A stretch of DNA of 64,000 bases from Lineus longissimus (Eukaryota; Nemertea; Pilidiophora; Heteronemertea; Lineidae): NCBI RefSeq assembly GCF_910592395.1, contig NC_088310.1, positions 26,181,491 through 26,245,490 on the forward strand. Direction: 5' to 3'. The translations under genes were made by a program, and so were the position numbers. Below the pieces are notes generated by a model that was not told the DNA's origin, did no database searches, and was given only the letters and a program-made list of their open reading frames with translations. Positions 1 to 13,200 of this stretch are shown here, in pieces. The stretch's first letter is position 1, and each line of letters begins with the position of its first letter.

Positions 1-835
1 CCATGGATGCATCGGTATATGTATTTAAACCAGAGTATAGTAGAGCCAAACTGTGATTAGGGGAACATGACAACTTCATGACATCTAAATTGACAGGGTC
101 AAGCGGTATGATATCAAATTATATAAACATTTGTGTGATGGAATAATCAAAACAAGAGCAGTAAAAGTTATTCACTTAAAGAACACCACGCGATACATAC
201 ACGTAAATTAAGGTTACTTCATCACGATGCGGATGACGAAGAACCACACAGGTCTAGTGATAAATGGAGTGGTTGACGAGTTGATGGACGAACGGACCGG
301 AGTAGCCAGGTGGATTGATCATTCTGCTATTTCGACAGAAATAGTTAGCACACTATGCAGCTTGCGTTTTGTGCCTTGAGTCTCTGGAGCTTCTAATTGG
401 AGCTTCTAATTCTAGACGATGCGAATGGTGTAGAACTGTCCGCATAATTCCTTAGACACTTCAACTTTCGTGGTGGCGAGAACAAAACTAAAGTCATCAA
501 CACGCCATTCTCGTTCCTGGCATTTAGTATACTCGTCCCCATCCTCTGACGACACAAGTTGCTTGTAGCTAAAAGCAAGGAACACAAATGGTGATCAAAT
601 AGATAGATAATTTGAAATAACTAGTGTCATCCCGGCGAAACGGGACTGGTGGAGTGTGAAAGGACAAAGTTAACGTCTTACAAAAGTACCGTATGTGATT
701 GGACAATTACTGATCCGACATCCTCCGAGAAAAAAACCGGATTGTTCCTGATTGGCCAACATGACCGGAAGTCGCCCCAAAAGTGCTTTAGAAACTGCCT
801 TTTTGGTCGAAAATAGAGTTATTCGGAAGTAAAGC
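1..835. other. 3' flank, no gene recognised
   Basis: No conserved reading frame or RNA gene was seen on either strand. The stretch is the 3' flank of the minus-strand gene whose stop codon is at 836-838. Around 690-760 there are closely spaced ATTGG/CCAAT motifs that recur near 7570-7690 and 15090-15220, possibly relics of one dispersed repeat. Confidence 0.4.
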
Positions 836-2514
836 TTACTTTTCATCCTTGAGAATACTCCTATCCATGATTTTAGCCATCAGATCCTTGACCACAAGCA
901 CCTTATCAAAGTCTTGCGTCAATTTATCGAAGTCATCGCTCTCCTCCATATTGATAACCAATGGTTTGCCAAACCTGGGAAGAGAACGATGAGAAGGATA
1001 CGTGTCAAAAAATGCGCCAACTTGCATAGCAAGTTTCATCAAAGGAAACCGAAGTATCGACGATTGCGTCTCTGCAGTTAAAGAGATTGTAACTGTAAGT
1101 AAGTTTGTTTGGACAGTGTCTGGAGTGTGGATTTACCCCATGAACTTGACCTTCCTCCATATATATACATGTAGGTCCTAGAACCAGAAAAAATGTCATA
1201 AGTAATAGTTTATGACAGGCTAGAACTGCTGATGATATCAAGATTGAGCGAAGGGATAGCAATGATTTTCCGAAGTTCAGATCCAGTTTCCACACAAGAT
1301 GCGATGGCATGCAGAATTTAAGCAGTTCTTTTACCGGATGATCCACATACCTGATAGAGCCCATTACAGCTCTTCTGATAGGAGGTCCCTGCATGTCCAA
1401 GGCGGGTGCTGCCGCGAACAGCACATTTGTGTCGCGGTACTTTAGGAAAGTGACGGCGTTACCAGATTGGTCGATGATGAGTGGCCACCTGGAAGTAAGC
1501 ATCAAAAATTGAATCATACTCAGCCAAAACTCACTTACATTTGTATCATTGTATGAAGTATTTCAATATACTTTATTGACGACGTTTTTTCATATCTCAA
1601 ATTCCTCGTACAGTAGGCTACAACTTAGTTTAGTAGACGATTTATGCACAGGACTTTGGACGACAGACCTTCGCAGACTGTAATTGTAATTTGTCGTTCG
1701 TAGGGGTCGCAAAACTGGTCAGTTTGGAAGAGAAACCACCAAAGCAACAGGACGATAGGCAGCATGTTGGTTGGTCAGCGAGGGTCCTGAAGGGATGTGT
1801 CCGGGAAGAACACAAAAAACAGGAGGACTTACCGTCCCGAAGATTTCAATTCGTCACTATCAAGAGTGTTAGCAAGTGCTTTTAGTCCAATCTCAACTCC
1901 CATCATTACCAATGATTCCTTGGGTTTCTCTGAAAATATAAGACAGGACCAAAATAAGTACCTCATCAATTTGATGGAATACCAACACTTGCAACAGCTC
2001 GTGTGGACTTGGAGGCCGAATATCAATGGGCAATGATTCTGCTTTCGCTTTTACTCTTTTTGACGTTCTTTACTCATCATGGTGGTGACATTCGCCTTAC
2101 TTGTTTCTGTGTCACGATGAGGTCTGACAATCCTTGGGAAAAGGAATCGACATCACTCATCTCGTTTGAACACAGAAGATTTGTTTCCTCTCTTCGTTTG
2201 GTTTACAGCGACTATGTCTGCGTACGTAGGCTACATGCATCTCGTGTCGCTACGACACTCTGTTGAACCTCCTGTACGTCACGGCGTCTGGACGCCCTTA
2301 CCATATCGGTTGTTTGTGGTTTCCAAGTTTATTGACAGGCCTACATCTTGAGAAATATGTTTAGCATACCTTGTTTTGGTGCTGCAGCGGGTGCCTTTGC
2401 AGGAGCTGCCTTCGCAGGAGCTGCCTTCTTCGCTACTGGTTTAGCAGCAGGAACCTTGGCCGGAGCAGCCTTCTTGGCAGTGGCGCCTTTCGCTGGAGCT
2501 GGTTTGGGTGGCAT
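836..2514 (-). CDS. Small protein with Lys/Ala/Pro-rich head and dynein AAA-like segment
   Basis: Four exons read on the minus strand: 2514-2370, 1929-1833, 1488-1351 and 974-836. All junctions have GT-AG borders and matching phases, giving 172 residues. Residues 1-48 are low-complexity PAPAKK/AAPAK repeats, like a histone H1 tail. Residues 80-172 run from GRWPLIIDQSGNAVTFLKY through IRRAVMGSIRFGKPLVINM. This resembles the dynein heavy chain region (WPLMIDPQ...FGKPVL) found between AAA5 and AAA6. No P-loop is present, so it should not be an active ATPase. Similar segments occur, from memory, in IQ/ankyrin proteins such as IQANK1, but that link is unverified. An in-frame upstream ATG at 2571 would add 19 residues; the 2514 ATG was chosen because the PAK-rich head begins there. 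Function is unknown; a ciliary or axonemal role is only a guess. Confidence 0.7.
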
Positions 2515-2571
2515 ATCGTTTGTTCCTCTGTCCCCTGTGTCTCTTAAAATGTCACTGGTTGAGAATATCAA

Positions 2572-5068
2572 TGCAAAACCTTTACCTCATGCCACTAATA
2601 AGCAATTACAGAATTATTAGACTTAGTATGAAAAAAGCTTTTTGTATGAATACCATGCATGAACTGTGCCAATATAAGGCCTGTTTGCTATGGCTGTTGG
2701 TAAAGCAAGGATTACCGAGCGCAAATAACACAAAGTAACACATTCGTCAGCAATCTATACCCCGTACTATGGTTGACCCAGCTACTACCCTTAAAGGCTA
2801 TTGGTGCCTCAATACGTTAACTATCGATCGAACGCCTAGATGGCATAGCCTTGTAAGCTCACTCGATTGTGAAATGGGTAACACTGTCAACAAAGATCCA
2901 GTGGTGATGAACAAATGCAACAAACGAATGTCAAATATTCCTTACTGGCCTCCTACATATCGACGATAGAAACTAGACAACCCAAAACCAAGCACATGCG
3001 TTAAGAGAAGTAACGATATATTGATGAAAATAACACCAAATTTGGCGATCAATTGGAACAGATTGTTACGAATACTGATTCCCCATAGAGCAGTCAGAAA
3101 GATCTTTTAGCTTATTACAGCGGATATCGTTTTCTACTTAACCAAGAACATCTCTCAGATGCATTTTAGTGGATGCGCGGTCGCTTTGTAGGCGGTAACT
3201 AAGGATCGTCCGATTATATATTGCAATTTTCGGATAAAAGAAGATTTCTAGAAAATACTATTTCTAGATCTCTACATGACCGACGTTTTAATAAATGAAT
3301 AAAACAATACGGCATCAATTATTAACGACTTATATTGTTGTTTATTGGTAAAACTGGTTACAAGTGACATTCAATTAAAATGCATCAATATGCTACATTG
3401 TATGAAAAACAATGGCATTCTGATGTACACATAACATTTTTTAGTTAATGAACGAGGTTACATGTATCTGAGTGTCGAAAAGGCTACATGTATCTCTTAC
3501 GTACAGCATCGAATTTGATGAATATGCACATGTACAAGTGATACTCGTTTTCCATGTATAATTCGAAGTTGAATCATGTGAAGCTAACTTTGCATCTGGT
3601 TGGCCTTGAGTAACTTATTATAGGTGATATCACTACCGATTTCGGCGCAGCTGGATTATGATTTTTTTCGGAATTCGGATGGGATGTCGGCGAGGGATTA
3701 CCATAACCATCTTTGATTATTTCAACTCAGCGTTCAATATAAGTCAGTGACAGTTGCAAAAAATACATTGTTCCTCAGTCCTTATCTTTCTCACAGCAAA
3801 TGGAAATGAGGCAATGAAGTTAGTAGAAGCATGTCAACTTCAATTCGGCCATAACCCGATAGGAATGGGATCGTGTTACAGACCTGGCGTTCCCGTGGAT
3901 CGCGAAATAAGATATAACGGTAAGTGAAAAGATCCTCAAGATGAGATTCGGCATGTGGGTTAGTCATATTTTCGAAAATATCGGAAGACGGCCATTTCAT
4001 GGATTTGCCGAGTGAGTGAAAAAAAGTGCTGATCGAGTATGAGTTAAAGCTAGATGAGCACCGACATTACAGGGTGTCCCATATGCAGTGTAAGGTCATC
4101 TTCAATATGAGATTCATTTGGTCTATTTGCCATTATCATTGAAGGCAATTAAATGTAAAATGAATTAGTTAACGAATCGAATCAAATAGTTAAATGCCTT
4201 GCCAATAATCGGTAAAGAAAATAGGAAAAATAACAAGAAATTAATAGACTCTTGATTGAAACATGCTTTTAGTGTAATTATTGGATATGGCGATTTGGAA
4301 ATCTGAAGTAGGAAAAAGCATTCGGTTAGAATAAACAACCTGACGGTATATTTGTATTTGTGATCAGTAATATATATGCCATGGATGAATTAAGGTGTTA
4401 TGCGTATGATTTTACAAGGCATATACCGGATTGGTTTGAGCAAAATGTGTTTGGTGTTAATGTCTTGTTGGCTTTTCACTTTGGTAAAGTTTACTAAATG
4501 AAGTTACCACAAAAGCCTCACGGAATGGAGGACTATTTCATGGGACACGTTTACTTTCGTTGTTGAGAAAGCAAATATTTCCGCTTAAATATATAATAGG
4601 GGAATGGGGCGAACAGTTATGATTAAATTTCTGTGGTATGTGGCTTCGATGACGGCCGCATGAGGTTCGGCGTGGAGACGTCGTCATGGTGGTCTGAAGC
4701 CTTCGTTTTTAGGATATAGACATATAAATGTAAATCAAAACTGTCTCATTCCATCAAACAATTTGTTTTAAGTAGGAGTGTCCATTGGACATCAGACATC
4801 ACTTTCGGATTAGCAGATTTGTAACGAAAGTTCTCACGTAAGGTAGGTCTTGATTGAACAGTTCATGGACATTCTTCCAAGACTTATGTTGAATATAAGT
4901 TATCGTTTCGTTCTGAACGGCCGTTGTCTTAGTGTAATACATTGTATTTAAATCATCAATTTGGCCAAAAATGCATCTTATTTGGATGTTGTACAAGTCC
5001 TCATATTGAAATAGTCAGCTCTATTATTCATTCATCATCGAAAAAAAATGGAGCCGCGTTCGGGAACA
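2572..5068. other. Intergenic, no gene recognised
   Basis: AT-rich sequence with only short random open frames on both strands. No splice-supported coding segment, RNA gene or clear repeat array was seen. Confidence 0.4.
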
Positions 5069-5141
5069 TGCCCCATGTGAGGATCGAACTCACGACCTTC
5101 AGATTATGAGACTGACGCGCTGCCTACTGCGCTAACGAGGC
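5069..5141 (-). tRNA. tRNA-Met: tRNA-Met (CAT), elongator
   Basis: The 73-nt reverse-strand sequence begins GCCTCGTTAGCGCAGTAGGC and ends in ATGGGGCA. The cloverleaf folds fully: acceptor GCCTCGT with ATGGGGC, anticodon loop with CAT, and a GTTCGATCC T-arm. It closely matches animal elongator tRNA-Met. It has no intron. A run of A on the plus strand at about 5039-5048 would read as a T-run just 3' of the tRNA, a fitting RNA polymerase III terminator. Confidence 0.95.
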
Positions 5142-6327
5142 GGCTATACTCACCGGAGGCACGGAGAGACTTTGGCTATTTTACTGAGCCTGATAAAGAA
5201 TCGCACTTTCTATCAAGGTTGTGTTCAACGCGATTAGTTTATAGGCCTATTAAAGATTCGCCTATTAAGCTTTCTAATTGTCAAAGATGAAGCCGCCACT
5301 TGCATTAATCACAATCTCATTATAATCACATGCAACAATGACCACTGCAATTTTGTCAAAACACCATGAAATTGCAACAATGTCGTATTCACCACTAATT
5401 CAAATGAAGGCATTTCTATTTTGACAATATTTTGGTACTTTTATGTAGAATCATAAGTGACCCAGAAATGCTTTCACCATCTAGGTGATTTAAGGAAAAT
5501 AATGACACTCTACAATGATTCAGGTAAGAAAGTATAAAACAGCCAAGGGCATCTGCATAACATTGTCCAAAAGCACCTTAATACCCCGAAGGAGACTCTC
5601 CTCCCTTTTTTTACTGAACCGCACCATAGACAATTAAAATTCAAAGAATCTTCCATGCGATTTTCCAACCCAACACTTACCTGATGTGACGGACCTCACC
5701 CCACTCTCCAGAATGCACCATGCATTCTAAGAAATAAAGCTGTTTTAGCTTTTGAAAAAGCTTTGATGATTTCTCAGCCAACACAAATATATGCCCCGTA
5801 GAAATGTTGAACCGCCAGATAAAAAAATCTTTAATAGAGGCTTGTCAGATTCTCAAAAAGCATTTTCTTTTCTTCATTTCACAGAAGGTAACCTCTACTG
5901 GGTTCATAGTTGTGTTGGCATAAAACCCTTAGCTTTTTCAACGGCTCAAGTTCTAAGAGTGTGTGTTCTTTCAACTTGAAAGGCACTTGCATGTCACTGT
6001 CAAACTCCACTAACTTTTAACAGAAGATGCGACTCCACGACCCCACTATCTTTATTGCACCTTAGGACCGATTTAAAGCACCACTGCGTAGTTTGTCATC
6101 AACTCTTAACTGACCAAGTAACTCCACCCCAAACTCTTTACAATTGTGCACCCCAAGGCAATTTGAATTGAACACATCATGCCAACATTTCACCCGCCAC
6201 TTTTCACCTCTTTAACAAGTAGACACGGTTAAGAAGCAACAACTTGACATCGTCGGAACATATTCTGCACTCACATCTGCCGGATCTAAATGATCGGAAT
6301 TGAAGTATCGTGAAGTTCATTACATTT
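5142..6327. other. Intergenic, no gene recognised
   Basis: No coding or RNA gene could be supported. It lies between tRNA-Met and the 44-bp repeat, upstream of the CNB-domain gene, and could include its promoter or untranslated first exon. Confidence 0.35.
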
Positions 6328-6645
6328 GTATTGATTTACAGGTGAGAAGTAAATGGGGATACTTAGTGTTTGTATTGATTTGAAAAGTTTCCATTTATTT
6401 AAAGGTAAGAAATGAATGGAGATTCATTTTACAGGTGAGAACTAAACGGAGATACATTACGTTAGTATTGATTTACAGGTGAGAAATGAACGGAGATACA
6501 AAACGTTAGTATTGATTTACAGGTGAGAAATGAACGGAGATACATTCCGTTTGTATTGATTTACAGGTGAGAAATGAACGGAGTTACATTACGTTTGTAT
6601 TGATCGAAGGCGACATAATTATGAACGGCGATACATTTGGTATAA
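6328..6645 (+). repeat. 44-bp minisatellite with CAG|GTGAG motif
   Basis: About five to six units of the form ATTGATTTACAGGTGAGAAA plus a TGAACGGAGATACATT-like tail. The shared CAGGTGAG falls near 6339, 6432, 6476, 6520 and 6564, so the last four are exactly 44 bp apart. The outer units are diverged and one contains an insertion. Each unit joins a 3' splice-site-like TTTACAG directly to a 5' splice-site-like GTGAGA. It sits 0.6-0.9 kb upstream of the first coding exon of the CNB gene. Confidence 0.85.
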
Positions 6646-7201
6646 GCAAATTGAATATTCTGATTTAAACCAATCACAAAAGTAGTGTTCTTCTTGTTTA
6701 TGACATTTTCTTATCATCACACCATAGACAAATCGTGAAATCCGTTCTGCCAATTGATGCCATGTTGTGTTGAAATGTCTGAGCAATCAATATCATGATA
6801 CTAGCCTTTAGATACCGTGCTTAAAGGATTATAAGCGGGTTAGTTAATCGGTCGTTTATTTCTCATTTCGACCAATTAGAATGAGTCCACAACTGCTTCA
6901 GTGGGGTTTTTCCTGAATGTTGCGGAGAGTCATCTCCTTTACCAGTGGCCAATATGAAAACAATGTGTACGAACTTGAATCTTAAACTCGTGTCGATGTT
7001 GGCCACTGGGTTAACAAATATTCTCGATAATATCAGCCGGGATGTCATTATTATCAAATAGCTCGGCGGGTAATGTGTTTGGATTAGAGCTTATTTGCTT
7101 GGTAACTTCCCCATTACATGCCAATTACACGAAGATAACGACCCATTAAAGACACTAGCTGTGATCAACCAGTCAACACTATTGAAAAACCGTTCTGGGT
7201 C

Positions 7202-10200
7202 ATGAATTCGCCAAAAGTCAATCCCGGGGGCTCTTCTCCCGTATTGCGGCGCAGGAGCACCTCACAGGCCCTGCGTCCCAGGCCCCAGATCACAAGGAGG
7301 AGTACCACTGGGAACCTTGTCCCCAAACCCCCAGACGCTGCACCATCACCGTTAGAGATGTCTGGCGTTGAAGAGAAGGACAATAGGAAACACATTGAGA
7401 TGTTTGAGAGGAATTTCCTGAAGCGAGGTGGGTAGTGCGATTCTCCAAACTCCTCCTTTCGTCACCGTCCACCAACGTTTTGCAAACCCAACCGGAAAGG
7501 TGCCACCTTCTCCTTTCGAATTTCACACCTTTCCGACGCCAAAGTGACCAGAAGTCTCTCCAAGATACGCCTCGTGATTGGCTCACTTCTAAAGTGTGCA
7601 CCGGGGATGCAGGCACTTCTAATTGGACATTGCGACCAGTCGTCTCAAAAGTGTCTACTTTTCATTGGGAAACCCGAAGTCGGCATCGAACATGATATCC
7701 ATAGGTAGTAAAATGAAACCCTCTGGGAACTTCGCGATCCAAAGCAAACTTTGAAACAGAACCTAAGCAAACAAAATATTAAATTTGTGCGAAAATTTTC
7801 CATAAATGAATTGATAATCGTGTAGCCTGCATGGAATAGATGTGTGTGATGTTTTGACACATGCATTACGATAATAACAGAAAATGTTGGCCGTTTCTGT
7901 GAGAATGCGCTACATTCTAGCTATCGTCCATGGACACCGAACCAAATGTTCTGAAGATGTTTACACACATATGACATGCTTGGTGAGTGATTACATCAAA
8001 ATAAAGCACAGAAATTTCAAGGCGTTCTGCGACTATCTGATATAGGGTAGTCTGAATCGCGTTTAAACGTGATTGATGATATTTCGACTATACAAAAGCT
8101 TGATCTTTCGATAGAAATAACGAAAACGAGCCATGGAGCCCCAGTCAATCGGCTGAAGTTTGCGGTTTTGCCTGAGGTTTGCCTGACGGTCAACTCAATC
8201 GAATGCTTCGAAAAGCCACGCGGTTTCCCGCGTTCAGTGCTGTTGTGGAAGATGGCCTAACAGTCTATCGGTAGGTCTATACAGGGAGGCCGCTAGCACT
8301 TTTAAGACTGCTCATTGGTGTCTCTTTCAATAGACACCGATTTAATTTTTATTTGCACACACCAGCAGACCACTTAGTCTTAAATATTTACTTCAATTCA
8401 TATCCATGTTGGCATCAATATTAGGGCCTACTGGGTATCAAGTTCGTTTACTTTCCTGAACTTGTTCAACTTTTTCGGGCGTCAATCATGGCAAGTATGA
8501 GCTGAATTGTTTGAACGCTTATCGATTCAGTGATAAAGGGAGACAACTTGTCGGAGTCAGGCAAACAAGATTCACTAGCTTCACGAAGTCAGCGATAGGT
8601 GTCTCTACTCTAGATCATTGACGTTTGCGCTTGCAAGAAGACTAATGTTTCTATCACGAAGTCAAACCAGCTCCAGTTCCCTAACAGTGTATAGACGGCC
8701 AGATCTGCGCAGAAAGTTCCCTTTTCACAAATTTAAGGCCAACCCATTACTCTTTTTTACATTTGGCACTGGTTGGGTCAATGGCTGTGAACCTAATAAA
8801 TGTTGGTCGATATGGCTCTGTTCCTTCTGTCGATCAAATGCTCTTACCTGAATCAAGTTAAGTTCAGTCAACTAAGTTAAAAGAACTCCATCAAACCTTG
8901 AAAAGTAATGTAGGCAACCTATACTTATACCATTCAAGTTGGAGCCATTGGCACCATACATCAGTTTAGCGATCAGTTAAAATCTCATATGAAAATATTT
9001 CGAGCTTTAAATATGATCTGATGTGTTGGAAGAAGTGTTTAATGTTGGGCACTGTCAACAAACTGACATTAGTCCTAACAGGCTTTAGGCACCACTTGAC
9101 GCCTACCATGATCATGCGACCGTTAGGCCGGTGTGACAGCGGATATAGTCCCCCTGGAGTCATAGTCCGGTAGCATTGTATTTGACCAATTAAGCAGCAT
9201 GATCTATTGTACCGCTAACCCTAACCAAAACATTTAGCAATGCGGGCTATTGTTACACGGACTATCAGCCCTAGGACTACTATCCCTTGCACACCGGCAC
9301 TGGCAATGGCAACGAAACTGAGTGAGGTCAAACAATGGATAACTACAGTCACGAGGCATTGATATATGACAAGATGCCCTTCATGCCCCCCCCCCCCCCC
9401 CCCCCCGACCCCGATCACCAACTCCATCACCCCAATGATCTGGAACATATCACGTGATTCGATGTTAAAGATGGACGTTATGGTGGCCATTTTTTTTGGG
9501 TGGAACTCGGCCAATCAGACACTTGATCTGAAGCATCCTACCCAGGGCAAACGTGAATGAACGCAACAAAACCTCAACCAAATCTCAACCAGTCTGCTTT
9601 TCACCTTTCAGTTCTGTCGCTGCACCCGTCTTTGCGGCAATCTCGCCTCCGACGCCAAAGTTCCACCCTGAGACGGAGATCGAGTTCCAAGATGTCGCAA
9701 ATGACAGACAGAGTCATCCAAGTCATCTCCAAGCCGCCGTCGGAGAGGACAGACATGGAGGTAGAGCTTCTGTTGCCTTGGCTCAAGAAGAGAAGTGACA
9801 CACTGGTAACGGTGGATAAATGTAAGTGCGAGAGGGATAGATGTAGGTCACCTCAAAGAAAACGTCCGGGAAAGATTATATCACTATACAACCTGCACTA
9901 TAATATATTGGAAAATCATAAGGTCATTGGTTTTTACAGCCATGTACCTTTTTTGCACACTCGTTGAATATAAGACAGCACCAAAGTGTCAAGAGCGACT
10001 CTTGGTTCAAGTTTATTTGAAAGGGATCCTAAATGCTGTTAGTCGGCGGCTAGACCGGCGGTACCCAAGATACATTGATAATTGCAGAGTCATTAACATC
10101 ATCCCATAAATTGTCTCAATATCAAATGAACAAAACAGCGATAAAATGAGCGATAAGTGCTTGGCTCAATTGATGTCGTTAACTAACGGCAGTGATAATG

Positions 10201-13200
10201 AAACACTCACATTACCGGACGTGTGTGCCAATTTCCACTACTAATCAATATCACCGCATTAGAACTCGGCGGAGAGCGTGGCGGGGGTATAGCTCAGCGG
10301 TAGAGCATTCGACTGCAGATCGAGAGGTCCCTGGTTCAAGTCCGGGTGCCCCCTCATTCGTTTTTTGTTTTTCTTTTGCCATCCCATGGAACTATCTCGA
10401 CTGGCTTTGCGGATAGGGCAACAGTAGTGTGATGAATAACCTTTAGATTGCGTCGCATTGAAAACATTCAGCAGTCTACATTTTGGTTTCCTACCAGAAC
10501 GATAGGTGCGCAATGTTTCTTTCAGCGAGTCTGACGATGATCGGAGTGCCTGTGTCTCTGCCGCGTTTCTGTTCTCCCGCCCAATCAAGTCATTCTGTTT
10601 ATACGATACACATGTGGTGAAGATGAATTGTCGGAAGCTAAAAAACTCACCGTTTGTTCATCAGATTCTTTTCCTATTTCTCAATCACGGCTTATTTCCA
10701 AGGAGCCAGGCTTATTCCTTGTTCAAAGGATGCAATGAAGGCGTTCCATTCGTGTTTTAGACAAATGGACCAGTATGAAAGAGACTTTTAGTTCTTTAGT
10801 GGGAACCGTCTATTATTGTAATCAATAATGTACCAACGGCAGTTAGAATCTAAGTAATAAATAACTTTATTGAAAGGAGACTTTCTAGCTGTCGCGCCAT
10901 AATAATCATAAAGAATCATGCATATGATCATGGAAATCAGGTGAATTCGTTTTTTATCCACATCTTGTGTTTTCAGCTATTCTGATGGACATCGTAAGAA
11001 ACTGTGAATACCGACAATGCCAGAAAGATGACGTCATTATCAAGCAAGGCGACGTTGGGGACTGGTACGTTACATTAATCATGTTTATGACTCACACGAG
11101 TTAGTTATCTCATCCAGAGTTGTATCTCGTTTCCGGGTAGGACAAAAGATGGAGACGTGTAGCCTTACCCCGTCGGACATGCAGGGTTTGTTTCGCTTAT
11201 TTGCCATTTGATAGCGATGTCAAAACCATGTATAGTATGTCACCACGTAGAGTAGACGCTCGAGTATCTGCACGGTTTGAAAAAGACAAAGAATTCTAGT
11301 CTAAGTTGATATCCCCCAATGTGAAAAAGTTCACTTGGCAATTCATTTTCGAATAACATAAGTAAACAAAAAGGTTGTTTTTTTCATCCATGATAAACTG
11401 CGGTAAACATTGAAACATGGCGGCAATTCAACAATGCACGCTTCATGGTTATTCCTCAACCTCGGGGACAAAAGATATCTATTACGTGCGTGACAATACT
11501 TGATAAACAGAAAGGGGCGAGGATATGAGTGCTATCTACAACTAAATTAGGAGGCATGTTATTGTCACCAATATTGAATTTTGTTTTTGGGGAACAGTTA
11601 TTGCCTGAAAAGGTAGATACAAATATCAACAGAACGAGATTGCTTTTGGTCATCACTGGCTTAACTCTAACGGGATCGAAGTAACTTTGAAATGTAAGTA
11701 TGCGATTGAAATTAGGTATGTTTGTCAGCCTTAAACTCGATTTGGGTTAGTTTCATTCGAGCCCGTCGGTCACCGGCCGGGGGTATTGGCAAGAATTTGG
11801 TTGATCAACCAAAAAAAACCCTATGATTAGACCCTATATGGCGCGGATCGAGGATTATATCTCCTATACATGCCATACCAGTCGCTACAAAGATGGAAAA
11901 TGGGGTGGATTTTGGGTGAGGCTGGAACAAAATATTCGAGTTACATGTATTTACTTTAGCGACTGGTATGGCATGTTAGTCCGGAATGCCCCCTATCACC
12001 TCACACCAACCACGTGCCCCTTACACCCCGTTTTTTTCCGCCATTGTCATTTTAATACGAACAAAGATGGAAAATGGAGTCAGGTTTTTTGTAGTTTCCG
12101 TCTCCTATAATAAGTCTAGCTGGCCAGCTCAGACTATCCGGTTTGATATCGGAGTTTTTTCTCCCAGGTTCCTGAACGCTCATGGTAAAATACTGTCTTC
12201 TGCTCGTTGGACTTATCGGTTTAGAATTACATAATTGAAGTCACGACACTTCAAAAAAATCACGTACTGCAGATAAGCGATAATCCTATTAAACCAATCA
12301 ATAATCAGATATCGCTTATGAATGACTGTACTTCGATACTCTGCAAAAAAGATATGGTAGTATAGCCCTGTGCTCAATATAGCCATGCATGTGATTAACC
12401 TGTAATATCTGTTCTTACACTGCATATAAGGGCTCTCCCAGCAACATGACTTGAATTGACATGACTGCCCTTGATCACATGCCGGGGTTTTCATTCTGAG
12501 ATTTCCACAAGAACGTCCAAAATAAAGACACATGCCACCAAAAATTACGTTTTTTTGGCCAGCACAGACATATCAGCGGGGTGCAAAAATGCTTCCCATT
12601 GAACTACCTTGTCCTATAAAATTCATGGAGAGTGAAAGGGACAAGCCCCTGGTGAGCGTCACGTGCAATCAATAAGTAATAAACCAATTAAATCGATCAA
12701 AGCTAAAAAGATAAATAATTTGATCCACCCGAGGATAAGAACGCTCTATGACGCCGGCTGATATTTCAATCAGCTCGCCATGCACACCCAAATCCATGCG
12801 GGATTACCATTGAAAACTCAACCGATCGGCTGGATATTCTGATAGTATGGTCTCCCGCCAACACCTCAAGCAACTTGGCTTAAATAAACGCGCTAAACAT
12901 CTTAACTCCAAGCAGAGAAAACATGTCCATTCAGTTTGGTATTTATCTCCATAGGGAGGATGGTTGTTGTCTGCCAGGCTATACAAGAATATCCAATTTG
13001 GAGAGACAATGCTGGATTTCCTTGCCTAAAACTATGGTATAGATAGGGTATTATTCATAAACACTGAGAGTGCATGCGGATTGAGATGTCAATGTTATGA
13101 TAGTCCAGAGACGAACCGCTGTCGGGATATAAGGGATCTGTAATCATATACTTTAGTTGGGATTCATAGTTGGAACGCGTCCTGATGTGGTATAGGACAA

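Noticed and set aside
2348-2620. Ala/Gly-rich plus-strand frame that looks like a membrane segment
   Set aside because: It is the antisense of the PAK-rich first exon of the minus-strand gene.
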